From Rhodoferax sp. (GTDB lineage Bacteria > Pseudomonadota > Gammaproteobacteria > Burkholderiales > Burkholderiaceae_C): a stretch of DNA of 13,281 nt. Position numbers and translations under genes: made by a program. Position 1 is the stretch's first letter, and the number at the start of each line of letters is the position of its first letter. Positions 1 through 7,367 of the stretch are shown piece by piece. Below the pieces are notes generated by a model that made no database searches, had not been told where the DNA came from, and saw nothing but the letters and a program-made list of their open reading frames with translations. The stretch lies in NCBI GenBank assembly GCA_020048255.1, contig JAIFMR010000122.1:1-13281 (forward strand). The letters are read 5' to 3'.

Positions 1-261
1 GGTTGCGGCACCGGCCACCCCAGCTTTGTCATGAGCTCCAGCTTTGCCAACCAGACCATCGCCCAGATCGAGTTGTTCACCAAGCCCAAGGCTTACAAGG
101 TTGGCAAGGTCTATGTGTTGCCGAAGTTGCTTGATGAAAAAGTGGCGCGTTTGCACCTGAAAAAAGTCGGTGCCATGCTGAGTGAACTCACCGACGAGCA
201 AGCCGCCTACATTGGTGTGGACAAGGCCGGCCCTTACAAGACCGAAACCTACCGCTACTAA
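1..261 (+). CDS. ahcY: Adenosylhomocysteinase, C-terminal fragment (5' end outside window)
   Basis: The gene enters from the left edge in frame 1, and 86 codons are visible before TAA at 259-261. The first visible residues include the family block GHPSFVMSSSFANQT, so the true start lies upstream and the internal ATG at 31 is not a start. The end, KTETYRY, is the conserved tail whose Lys and Tyr reach the NAD site of the neighbouring subunit in known AhcY tetramers. The cytosolic enzyme hydrolyses S-adenosylhomocysteine to adenosine and homocysteine, relieving product inhibition of methyltransferases. A methyltransferase gene (tlyA) starts 7 bases downstream and metF follows, so this looks like a methyl-cycle operon. 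Any riboswitch would lie upstream, outside the window. Confidence 0.97.
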   Translation, partial: GCGTGHPSFVMSSSFANQTIAQIELFTKPKAYKVGKVYVLPKLLDEKVARLHLKKVGAMLSELTDEQAAYIGVDKAGPYKTETYRY

Positions 262-268
262 GCTCCTG

Positions 269-1114
269 ATGCGAATTGACCAACTGCTGGTGCAACGCCA
301 ACTGGCCAGCACCCGCTCTCAGGCCCAGCGCCTGATTGCGGGGGGGGTGCAGTGGCGTCTTGGTGATGCCTGGCGGCGCGTTGCCAAAAATGGCGACGAG
401 GTGCCCGAAGACGCCGAGATCGCGCTGCTGGATGACTCCGAGGCGCGTTATGTGTCGCGCGGCGGTTTGAAGCTGGAGGCTGCCCTGAAACAAGTGGGTT
501 TGTCGGCGTCGGGCTGGCAGTGCCTGGATGTGGGCCAATCCACAGGGGGTTTTACCGACTGCTTGCTGCAACAGGGGGCCGAACTGGTGGTCGGGGTCGA
601 TGTGGGCAGCGCCCAGTTACACCCCAGCTTGCGCGCCGACCCGCGGGTGCTGTGTGTTGAAGGTGTCAATGCCCGTGCCCTGTATGCTTCTGATTTAATA
701 GCTGCTTACGAAGACAGCATAAGCGCTGAAGGCCAATTTGATCTTGAAGAGGATGACGACCCGGACGACGAGCCTCAGAGTGCTGAGGCGGTGGAAGCGG
801 ATGAAGGTCCAGAACTTCTTGTGTCGTCCGATGGTGCCTTTACGCCTGCCTTTGACCTGATCGTGGCCGACCTGTCCTTCATCTCGCAAACCTTGGTGTT
901 GCCCGCAGTGGTGCCCTTGCTCAAGGCGGGTGGCACCTTGCTGACCCTGGTCAAGCCGCAGTTCGAGTTGCAGCCGGGTCAAGTGGGCAAACATGGCATT
1001 GTCAAAGACCCGGCGCTCTATGGTTTTGTGGAGCAGCGTCTGCGTGATGCTTGTGCCGAGCTGGGCCTGACGGATGGCAACCATGAGTTTTTCATTTGCG
1101 CCCGAAAAATGTGA
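269..1114 (+). CDS. tlyA: TlyA-family rRNA 2'-O-methyltransferase with an unusual acidic insert
   Basis: The protein is 281 aa. Residues 1-60 form an S4 RNA-binding domain beginning MRIDQLLVQR. An FtsJ/RrmJ-type SAM methyltransferase fold follows: K68 in SRGGLKLE, motif I DVGQSTGGFTD at 87-97, D201 in ADLSF and K229 in VKPQFE. K68, D201 and K229 fit the Lys-Asp-Lys catalytic set of this fold. The family methylates ribose in 16S and 23S rRNA; the annotation 'hemolysin' is historical. I chose ATG 269 because it lies 7 bases after the ahcY stop and gives the canonical N-terminus; a more upstream in-frame ATG would overlap ahcY. No clear Shine-Dalgarno precedes it, suggesting translational coupling. 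Residues about 141-194 are extra relative to the family: a translated repeat followed by a Glu/Asp-rich run. The reading frame stays open through the insert. The target site is inferred from the family. Confidence 0.93.
   Translation: MRIDQLLVQRQLASTRSQAQRLIAGGVQWRLGDAWRRVAKNGDEVPEDAEIALLDDSEARYVSRGGLKLEAALKQVGLSASGWQCLDVGQSTGGFTDCLLQQGAELVVGVDVGSAQLHPSLRADPRVLCVEGVNARALYASDLIAAYEDSISAEGQFDLEEDDDPDDEPQSAEAVEADEGPELLVSSDGAFTPAFDLIVADLSFISQTLVLPAVVPLLKAGGTLLTLVKPQFELQPGQVGKHGIVKDPALYGFVEQRLRDACAELGLTDGNHEFFICARKM
686..748 (+). repeat. Dispersed Comamonadaceae-type short repeat inside tlyA
   Basis: The segment contains the words tttaatagctgcttacg (694-710) and cataagcgctgaaggcc (718-734), then ends atcttgaa. 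I recognise this layout (a 'tagctgcttacg' block, a short variable spacer, a 'cataagcgctagagg' block, then a T-rich end) as a short repeat scattered through Comamonadaceae genomes, often between genes and sometimes within them; that is memory, not a search. It is read in frame as ASDLIAAYEDSISAEGQFDL without a stop. A diverged copy lies at 9676-9725, and a partial match at 5731-5747. Confidence 0.7.
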
Positions 1115-1203
1115 TGTTCGCTGGACGGTGAACCGCATCGCTTGTTCCTCGTTTTAAGTAACTTTTCCCTTCATTCAATCGGCTGAAAGTAAGAAAGTCC
1201 GCC

Positions 1204-2043
1204 ATGACCGACACCGCCCGTTTTCCTCTGAGCATTGAATTTTTTCCACCTAAAACGCCTGAAGGCGCCGAAAAATTGCGTGTGGTTCGTCAGCAGCTGT
1301 ACACCCTGAAGCCTGAATTTTGCTCGGTGACTTTTGGCGCTGGTGGCTCCACACAAGAAGGCACGTTCAGCACCGTACGCGATATCCTGACGGAGGGCAT
1401 GAGTGCGGCGTCGCACTTCTCGTGTGTGGGCGCCAGCCGCGACGGCGTGCGCGCCCAATTGGCCACACTCAAAGCCATGGGGGTCAAGCGTCTGGTGGCC
1501 CTGCGCGGCGATTTGCCCAGCGGCTACGGCGCAGGGGGAGAGTTTCAATATGCCAGCGATCTGGTGGCCTTCATTCGGGCTGAAACCGGTGACGATTTTT
1601 ACCTTGAAGTAGCCGCTTATCCCGAAATCCACCCGCAAGCCAAATCCCCTGAGAGTGATCTGCGTGCCTTTGCGGCCAAGGCTCAGGCGGGTGCCAATTC
1701 GGCTATCACGCAGTATTTCTATAACTCCGACGCCTACTTTCGCTTTGTGGAAGATGTCGACGCGCTGGGCGTCCAGATTCCGGTGGTGCCCGGCATCATG
1801 CCCATCACCAGCTCGACCCAACTCATGCGATTCAGCGACGCCTGTGGCGCAGAGATTCCACGCTGGATTCGCCTGCGCCTGCAAGGCTTTGGCGACGACA
1901 GCGCGTCCATCAAGGCTTTTGGGCTGGATGTGGTGACCGATCTGTGCGAGCAGCTGCGCGCCGGTGGCGCACCGGGCCTGCATTTTTACAGCATGAACCA
2001 GAGTGCGGCGACTTTGGAGATATGTCAGCGGCTGGGGATTTGA
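1204..2043 (+). CDS. metF: Methylenetetrahydrofolate reductase
   Basis: The 279-aa protein is close to the usual bacterial MetF length and is a single FAD-binding TIM barrel. Visible family motifs are IEFFPPKTPEGAEKLR (11-26, with E12 the likely catalytic Glu), SVTFGAGGS (41-49), ALRGDLP (99-105, with D103 near the flavin), YFYNSDAYFRF (171-181), VPGIMPITS (195-203) and the C-terminal FYSMNQSAATLEIC. It reduces 5,10-methylene-THF to 5-methyl-THF, the methyl donor for methionine synthase, using reduced FAD. Start ATG 1204 has an AAGAAAG ribosome-binding site about 10 bases upstream. It lies 89 bases after tlyA on the same strand. That gap shows no obvious hairpin, so co-transcription with ahcY-tlyA is plausible. 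Together with AhcY it supports recycling of methionine and SAM. Confidence 0.97.
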   Translation: MTDTARFPLSIEFFPPKTPEGAEKLRVVRQQLYTLKPEFCSVTFGAGGSTQEGTFSTVRDILTEGMSAASHFSCVGASRDGVRAQLATLKAMGVKRLVALRGDLPSGYGAGGEFQYASDLVAFIRAETGDDFYLEVAAYPEIHPQAKSPESDLRAFAAKAQAGANSAITQYFYNSDAYFRFVEDVDALGVQIPVVPGIMPITSSTQLMRFSDACGAEIPRWIRLRLQGFGDDSASIKAFGLDVVTDLCEQLRAGGAPGLHFYSMNQSAATLEICQRLGI

Positions 2044-2142
2044 TGTTCTCTTGGTAGCTTCTTGCACCCTGTGGATGTCTGGCGCGCCGATTCATGGAGT
2101 GGCGAAACCGACGCCGGCCGCACTGGCTTCACACGGTACGGG

Positions 2143-3705
2143 TCACTGGAGCCGAAGCTGGCCGCTGCTTGGGGTCAGCTTGAACACCCCTACCACCTCA
2201 GCCAGGCGCTCGGCCTGAACTTTGAGGCTTTCGGCAGCCGCGGCGCTTTGTTCAACCAAGGCGGCGTTTTGGTGCGTCATTTGGTCAAGAGATGAAATCG
2301 AGCGGCTGATATCTTCAATGTCCTTGTTTTGCTCGACCGAGGCGGCGCTGATTTGTGAAATCACTTCTGTCACCCGTTGCACGCTGGTGACAATGTCGGT
2401 CATCGATTCACCCGCACGGTTGACCAGCGCTGCGCCTGCTGACACCTTGCCCACGCTGGTTTCGATCAGCGTTTTGATCTCTCGGGCAGCTGCAGCACTG
2501 CGCCCAGCCAAGCTGCGCACCTCACTGGCCACCACAGCGAAACCCCTGCCTTGCTCACCGGCACGAGCTGCTTCCACTGCCGCATTCAGTGCCAGGATGT
2601 TGGTCTGGAAGGCAATGCCGTCGATCACGCCAATGATGTCACTGATCTTGCTGGAGCTCTGGTGAATGTCCTGCATGGTGTTCACCACTTCGGACACCAC
2701 CTCGCCACCCCGCACGGCCAGTCCTGAGGACTCTTGCACCAACTTGTTGGCGCTGTGGGCGGCGGCTGTGCTGATTCTGACGGCCGCGGTCAAGGCGGCC
2801 ACGCTTTGCGAGGTATTCATCAGCGTGCTGGCAGTTTCTTCGGTCCGAACAGACAAGTCCATGGTGCCACTGGCAATCTCTGCGCTGGCCATGTGAATGT
2901 TGCTTGACGAGTCTTGCACTTGCGCCATGGAAGCCGACAACTCATGCGCCATACGCGTCATGGCGGTCATGAGCTGGCCCACCTCGTCGGTGGATGCGGG
3001 CAAACGGTGATCGGTCAGGTCGCTGGCTGCAATACGTTCAGCAGCCAGCACAGCCTCATGCAGCGGGGGCACGATGCTGCGGATGATCCCAAAACCCATC
3101 AGGCCCCCCATGACCACGGCGACGCCACCCAGGCTCCACAGTATCAGTATGGCCGTGTGGTAGGTGGCTGCGGCATCTTTGGCAGACTCCACATCCTCGG
3201 CTTCAACGCTTGCAATCAACTTGTCCAAGGCATTGACCAACGCGATTTGCGCGGGCCGAATTTCGTCGCGCACCGCCTTGCCGGCCGCTGCAGCGTCGTC
3301 GTTGAGCGCGTGCTCAATCACGCTGGCCAGCGCATTTTTCAGGGCATCTTCCAGCGGGGTCAAGCCGCTGATCACTTGTTGCGTGGCTGCATCAGAAAAG
3401 CCGCTTTGCAACTCGGTGCGCAGAGTTGCGTAGTGTTTGGACACATCTTTGATCCGCTTGAGTTCGGATTTTTTGAACGACAGGTCATCTTGCAACACCA
3501 CATCTCGGATGGCCGTTGCCTGGTCGCGCACCGCGTCACGCAGGCCAATGGCCAGGCGCAATTTGGGCGCATCCATTTCTACAATTTTGACCAGGTGCTG
3601 GTCCACGTTGGCCATGCGGTTGGCCGCCACTGCCGTCAAGGCCAGCAGCAACACCAGCAAAATACCAAAACCTGTCCACAGGCGAGTGCCGATTTTTAGA
3701 TGCAT
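2143..3705 (-). CDS. Methyl-accepting chemotaxis protein with four-helix-bundle sensor
   Basis: The 520-aa transmembrane chemoreceptor has TM1 at about residues 11-28, a helical periplasmic domain at 29-183 (4HB_MCP type, including the conserved DxxKLR region), TM2 at about 184-205, a HAMP domain at 206-258 and a cytoplasmic signalling hairpin to about 505. The hairpin tip is unmistakable: GIAFQTNILALNAAVEAARA followed by GEQGRGFAVVASEVR (363-397). It would signal through CheW/CheA to the flagellar motor. The C-terminus ends SSGQLRLQ, with no NWETF-like pentapeptide, so it has no obvious CheR/CheB tether. It lies 44 bases downstream of a secreted Cache-like protein on the same strand, so the two are probably co-transcribed. 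Its stop faces the metF stop across 99 bases with no clear terminator. The ligand cannot be read from the sequence. Confidence 0.95.
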   Translation of the reverse strand: MHLKIGTRLWTGFGILLVLLLALTAVAANRMANVDQHLVKIVEMDAPKLRLAIGLRDAVRDQATAIRDVVLQDDLSFKKSELKRIKDVSKHYATLRTELQSGFSDAATQQVISGLTPLEDALKNALASVIEHALNDDAAAAGKAVRDEIRPAQIALVNALDKLIASVEAEDVESAKDAAATYHTAILILWSLGGVAVVMGGLMGFGIIRSIVPPLHEAVLAAERIAASDLTDHRLPASTDEVGQLMTAMTRMAHELSASMAQVQDSSSNIHMASAEIASGTMDLSVRTEETASTLMNTSQSVAALTAAVRISTAAAHSANKLVQESSGLAVRGGEVVSEVVNTMQDIHQSSSKISDIIGVIDGIAFQTNILALNAAVEAARAGEQGRGFAVVASEVRSLAGRSAAAAREIKTLIETSVGKVSAGAALVNRAGESMTDIVTSVQRVTEVISQISAASVEQNKDIEDISRSISSLDQMTHQNAALVEQSAAAAESLKVQAERLAEVVGVFKLTPSSGQLRLQ

Positions 3706-3749
3706 ATAACCACCTCGGTGGCGCAGGTGTTGGGGGCGGCGCGTGTCGA

Positions 3750-4319
3750 TCAGTCGGCGGTAACGCTGGCATGCAAGATGCCAATGACTTTGCCACCCTC
3801 CATCACGGGGGCGGTAATTTGTACGCTCTTGATTTGCGTGGTGGGGTCGGGCTTGACTTCTGAGTCAGCCCAGGCCTGGCCTTTGAGTGCATTTGCAGCA
3901 GAAGGGCGGTTGGCGTTGTTGAACAACAAAGACTTGCTGCTGCCAGCGATCAGATTGGCCTTGACATCACGCAAGAACAGCTTATTGATGTTCTTGTCTT
4001 CCTCCCACTTGCGAATTTGCGCGCCCATGGGACTGGTCAGGGTGGTTTGCACTGCGGGGTCCTTGTCTTCCAGGTCATTCCACTTGGCGTTGGTCATGCC
4101 GGGCAGAACTCCCCCTTTGGCATTGGCATCTTTGGCAGCGGCTACTACCGCGGGGTTGGCAGCCCAGTCCACCAGCTGCTTTTGGTATTTGGTGACCTTG
4201 GCTTGCAGAGCAGCGGGCAGGTCTGCTGCATGGCTCAGCGTGACAGAAGTTGCCAAGCACAGCCCCAGTGCCATTGCGCTGGCCATTGAGTAAAAGCGAC
4301 CGAGTTTGCCTGTTGTCAT
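3750..4319 (-). CDS. Secreted periplasmic protein with a Cache/PDC-like sensor domain
   Basis: The 189-aa protein begins with a clear signal peptide (MTTGKLGRFY..., hydrophobic core at about 13-25, cleavage probable after SHA). I chose ATG 4317-4319 over a longer in-frame start at 4403 because GGAG sits 7-10 bases upstream and the signal peptide then starts correctly. The mature part contains LVDWAANPAVVAAAKDANA, then KWEEDKNINKLFLRDVKANL, and ends with IKSVQITAPVMEGGKVIGIL followed by HASVTAD. That final block, a strand pair before a short basic/Gly turn, resembles the end of PDC/Cache sensor domains. There is no second membrane segment and no output domain, so it is a free periplasmic domain. 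It is followed by the chemoreceptor gene, suggesting it delivers or gates a signal to that receptor. The family assignment is by pattern and moderately sure; the partnership is inference. Confidence 0.75.
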   Translation of the reverse strand: MTTGKLGRFYSMASAMALGLCLATSVTLSHAADLPAALQAKVTKYQKQLVDWAANPAVVAAAKDANAKGGVLPGMTNAKWNDLEDKDPAVQTTLTSPMGAQIRKWEEDKNINKLFLRDVKANLIAGSSKSLLFNNANRPSAANALKGQAWADSEVKPDPTTQIKSVQITAPVMEGGKVIGILHASVTAD

Positions 4320-4575
4320 GTTGGATCTCCAAGTGTGGCGTGTTGGGGTTGAGTGTGATACCCGTGCAGTCTCTGGCAGCCAACCAGCGCCCTGCAAAAT
4401 CATTGTAGACCGGCTGGTATTTCAACCATCACGCCAAGTGTCGCATCTGAGAACGGTCAGCGATGCACATGAAAACCCTCGAATTTGCTGCCACATGCCA
4501 GGGTCAACGACATCTTCGTGGTGTCAAATCCCGCACGGCATTCAACTGTAAATGAGGCGGAACCAAGCCTTTCCC

Positions 4576-6051
4576 TTACCGCCCGTACACATCCTCAAAA
4601 CGCACGATGTCGTCTTCGCCAAGATACGAGCCTGACTGAACTTCGATCATTTCCAGTGGCACGCGCCCGGGGTTTTCCAGCCGGTGCGTGGTGCCCAGCG
4701 GAATGAAGGTGGACTGATTTTCTGACAGCAGAAATGTCTCATCGCCCTTGGTGACTTTGGCGGTGCCGCTGACCACAATCCAGTGTTCGGCACGGTGGTG
4801 GTGCATTTGCAATGACAGCGTGCCACCGGGTTTGACCACAATGCGCTTGACCTGAAAGCGCTCGCCGGCGTCCACGCCGTCGTAGGAGCCCCAGGGCCTA
4901 AACACCTTGCGGTGGATGCTGCCCTCGGCCCGTTTGTCGGCCCGCAGTCGGTCCACAATCTTTTTCACGTCCTGCGTCTTGTCCTTGTGCGACACCAAAA
5001 TGGCGTCAGCGGTTTCCACCACCACCAGATCGCTCACACCCACGCAAGCCACCAGGCGGCCCTCGGACAACGCCAGGGTGTTCTCACAGTCTTGCAGCAT
5101 GACATCGCCCTGCGCCACATTGCCGTGATCATCTTTGGGCAAGACTTGCCAGAGCGCGTCCCAGGCGCCTACATCCGACCAGCCCGCGCTTAAAGGCAGC
5201 ACCACGCCGGGTGGCAGTGGCTGAGCGGTTGATGTGGCTGACTCGGTCGCAATGCGTTCCATCACCGCGTAGTCAATCGAGTCACTGGGGCACTGTGAAA
5301 AAGCTTCTTTGGCCACGCGCACAAACTCGCCATCGGTTTGACCTTGGTCCCAAGCCGACTGGCAAGCCGCCAGAATATCGGGTCGACATTGGCCCATGGC
5401 CGCCAGCCACACCGATGCACGCAACATGAACAGTCCACTGTTCCACAAATAGTTGCCAGCAGCCAGATAGCTTTGGGCCGTGGCCAAATTGGGCTTTTCA
5501 ACAAAGCGCGCGATCAACTGGGCACTGCCATTACCCGCGGACGATGCAAAGGGCAGGCCCGCCTGGATGTAGCCATAGCCGGTTTCCGGCGCGTCGGGGG
5601 TGATGCCAAAGGTCACCACGACACCGGTCGCGGCCAGCGTTGCCCCTTGGCTAACGACCTGCTGAAACGCTGCCACATCGGTAATGACATGGTCAGCCGG
5701 CATCACCAGCAACACCGGGTCTGCACCGCTTTTTATAGCTGCTAGCGCAGCAATGGTCAGGGCTGGTGCCGTATTTCGTCCACAAGGCTCAAGGACGATC
5801 GTGCCAGTTTGTCCGAGCAAGCGCAACTGTTCGGCAATGACAAAACGGTACTCTTCGTTACACACCACCATGGGCTCGGTCAAGGTGACGCCGGCAACCC
5901 CCTCGACACGCCGAACCGTGGCTTGTAGCAAGGAATCTTGCCCCACCAAGCTCAGCAATTGCTTGGGGTATTTCTCACGCGACAGGGGCCACAGGCGTGT
6001 GCCAGAGCCACCGGACAGCACCACAGGTTGGAGTAATACAGATGAAGTCAT
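4576..6051 (-). CDS. manC: Mannose-1-phosphate guanylyltransferase / mannose-6-phosphate isomerase (bifunctional, type II)
   Basis: The 491-aa protein is typical in length for the ManC/AlgA/CpsB family. The N-terminal nucleotidyltransferase has the pyrophosphorylase signature LSGGSGTRLWPLSREKYPKQ (12-31), LEPCGRNTAPA (87-97), VMPADHVI (116-123), FVEKP (183-187) and NYLWNSGLF (200-208). The C-terminal cupin (about 382-491) is the type II isomerase: FRPWGSY, KPGGTLSLQMHHHRAEHW with metal-binding His residues, then PLGTTHRLENP. It would make mannose-6-P from fructose-6-P and, after a phosphomannomutase step not seen here, GDP-mannose for surface polysaccharide. An upstream in-frame TTG at 6060 is possible, but ATG 6049-6051 puts the first strand at the family position; its ribosome-binding site is weak. 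The NDP-sugar pyrophosphorylase gene ends 42 bases upstream. A stretch at 5731-5747 resembles the dispersed repeat. Confidence 0.95.
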   Translation of the reverse strand: MTSSVLLQPVVLSGGSGTRLWPLSREKYPKQLLSLVGQDSLLQATVRRVEGVAGVTLTEPMVVCNEEYRFVIAEQLRLLGQTGTIVLEPCGRNTAPALTIAALAAIKSGADPVLLVMPADHVITDVAAFQQVVSQGATLAATGVVVTFGITPDAPETGYGYIQAGLPFASSAGNGSAQLIARFVEKPNLATAQSYLAAGNYLWNSGLFMLRASVWLAAMGQCRPDILAACQSAWDQGQTDGEFVRVAKEAFSQCPSDSIDYAVMERIATESATSTAQPLPPGVVLPLSAGWSDVGAWDALWQVLPKDDHGNVAQGDVMLQDCENTLALSEGRLVACVGVSDLVVVETADAILVSHKDKTQDVKKIVDRLRADKRAEGSIHRKVFRPWGSYDGVDAGERFQVKRIVVKPGGTLSLQMHHHRAEHWIVVSGTAKVTKGDETFLLSENQSTFIPLGTTHRLENPGRVPLEMIEVQSGSYLGEDDIVRFEDVYGR

Positions 6052-6093
6052 AACAATCAACAGGTTAAATCAACACAAGTAATTAACACGAAT

Positions 6094-7197
6094 TCAAGCG
6101 CGGGCGTCACCCCAACGCAATTGGGCGGTCTCGTCGCCGCGGTACAGGGTTTCGCCGTCGCGGTCCACGCAGTAGGTGGGCGAGACAATCATCTCGCTGA
6201 ACTGCATGTCCGCAGCGATGCGGGTGTATTCAAACAGGATGCTGCGAATTACTTTGGCGCCTGATCGGATATGGCTGCCATGCCCAATCCAGGTCGGCCC
6301 GATGATCTTGGCGCCGGGCTCGATGCGTACGCTGGAGCCAATGTAAACCGGCCCTTCAATGGTGATCTCATCCCACGGCACCGAGGTATTCAGACCGACC
6401 CAGATGCCGGGCTTGACCTCGCGCCCGGGCATGTTCATCTGCGCCACTTCGCCGCGCAGCACCCGCTGTAACACCGACCAATAATCGCTGACCCGACCGA
6501 TGTCGATCCAGTTGAAGAAACGCTTCTGGGCGAAAAACGGCAATTTTTGTTCGACCAGTTGCGGAAACAACTGCGAGCCAATGTCGTACACCTGTTTGGG
6601 TGGCACCAGTGCCAAAACTTCTGGCTCAAAAATGTAAATCCCAGTACTGGCAGCGGTGGATTTGGCGTCAGCGGGCTTGGGTTTTTCCTGAAAGGACTGG
6701 ATTTGACCAGCATCGTCCGCCACCACAATGCCGTAATTGGGTACATCAGCCAAGGGCACGTCCAGCGTCACCACGCTGGCAATAGCACCCTTTGTCTTGT
6801 GTTCACCAAGGGCGGCCCCAATGTCCAGGTCAATCAGCGCGTCGCCACACAGCACCAGGGTGGTGTCGTCAAAAAAGCCGCTGAAATCCTGGATGCGGCG
6901 CATGCCACCGGCTGAGCCCAAAGGTTTGGGTAACACCTCGCCATGCTCCATGACGCCCTCGTAGGCGTAACCAATCTCCACGCCCCAGCGGTGGCCATCG
7001 CCAAAATATTGCTCAATCTTGTGGTGGTTGTGGGCCACGTTCACCATGATCTCGGTGATGCCGTAACGCGCCAGGTGCTCAATCAGGTACTCCATCACCG
7101 GTTTGCCCAGAATCGGGATCATCGGTTTGGGTAAGTCTTTGGTCAGCGGCCGAACCCGGGTACCTTGCCCGGCGGCCAATATCATGCCTTTAGCCAT
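6094..7197 (-). CDS. NDP-sugar pyrophosphorylase with left-handed beta-helix tail (GlmU/GMPP-like)
   Basis: The 367-aa protein has an N-terminal nucleotidyltransferase domain (1 to about 240): ILAAGQGTRVRPLTKDLPKP (6-25), KPLGSAGG (91-98), LCGDALID (116-123, with D119 the likely metal ligand), QEKP (170-173) and NWIDIG (229-234). Residues about 262-345 hold hexapeptide-like turns (GIWVG, GPVYIGSSVRIEPGAKIIGP, TWIGHGSHIRSGAKVI) typical of a left-handed beta-helix. This layout is shared by mannose-1-P guanylyltransferases of the GMPP type and by glucose-1-P thymidylyl/uridylyl enzymes; the base and sugar cannot be told from sequence alone. Start ATG 7195-7197 opens directly into the canonical motif. 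It is the first gene of a minus-strand unit with manC 42 bases downstream. On the minus strand a TATAGT at 7261-7266 could be its -10 box, but no good -35 goes with it. Confidence 0.9.
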   Translation of the reverse strand: MAKGMILAAGQGTRVRPLTKDLPKPMIPILGKPVMEYLIEHLARYGITEIMVNVAHNHHKIEQYFGDGHRWGVEIGYAYEGVMEHGEVLPKPLGSAGGMRRIQDFSGFFDDTTLVLCGDALIDLDIGAALGEHKTKGAIASVVTLDVPLADVPNYGIVVADDAGQIQSFQEKPKPADAKSTAASTGIYIFEPEVLALVPPKQVYDIGSQLFPQLVEQKLPFFAQKRFFNWIDIGRVSDYWSVLQRVLRGEVAQMNMPGREVKPGIWVGLNTSVPWDEITIEGPVYIGSSVRIEPGAKIIGPTWIGHGSHIRSGAKVIRSILFEYTRIAADMQFSEMIVSPTYCVDRDGETLYRGDETAQLRWGDARA

Positions 7198-7286
7198 GGT
7201 GAAACGCTCTCATTCTTGTCATTTACTTAACCCTCGGAATTGTCCGACAGTCAGCGAGTGACTATACCCCCTCGAGTTGCCACTTT

Positions 7287-7307
7287 GACAGCGTTCGGCA
7301 AGCTGTC
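7287..7307. repeat. Spaced inverted repeat in the divergent NDP-sugar/katG region
   Basis: GACAGC at 7287-7292 is repeated in perfect inversion as GCTGTC at 7302-7307, separated by 9 bases. No T-run follows, so it is not a typical terminator. Its size fits a dimer operator, but no regulator can be named. Six-base arms can occur by chance. Confidence 0.35.
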
Positions 7308-7330
7308 TCGCAGGCGCTGAATGGGCTGAT

Positions 7331-7367
7331 AAAGACGCAAGCTATAGCTTCGATTAATTAAATGTTG
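7331..7367 (+). promoter_or_regulatory. Candidate OxyR-type binding site upstream of katG
   Basis: The OxyR consensus is ATAG-N7-CTAT-N7-ATAG-N7-CTAT. Here the spacing-matched quartets are AAAG (7331-7334), CTAT (7342-7345), ATTA (7353-7356) and GTTG (7364-7367). The first three score 3/4, 4/4 and 3/4; the last is poor. It directly abuts the proposed -35 box at 7368, the position expected for OxyR activation, and katG is a classic OxyR target. The match is partial, so this remains a candidate. Confidence 0.4.

Noticed and set aside
1171..2067. Long minus-strand open frame (298 codons) across metF
   Set aside because: It mirrors metF almost exactly, has no recognisable motif, and MetF on the plus strand is certain. 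It is a by-product of G+C-rich codon use.
2914..3699. Plus-strand open frame of 261 codons
   Set aside because: It lies wholly antisense to the chemoreceptor gene, is His/Gln-rich in a way typical of shadow frames, and has no ribosome-binding site.
3700..4293. Plus-strand open frame of 197 codons
   Set aside because: It is antisense to the Cache-like gene, whose signal peptide and ribosome-binding site support the minus strand.
4320..4575. Promoter of the Cache-like/chemoreceptor unit, including a flagellar sigma-28 type
   Set aside because: On the minus strand TACAAT (4402-4407) and TTGAAA occur but only 12 bases apart. No TAAA-N15-GCCGATAA match was found. I can assign nothing firmly in this 256-base gap.
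4543..4575. Terminator after manC
   Set aside because: AGGC...GCCT gives only a four-base stem with no following T-run on the minus strand.
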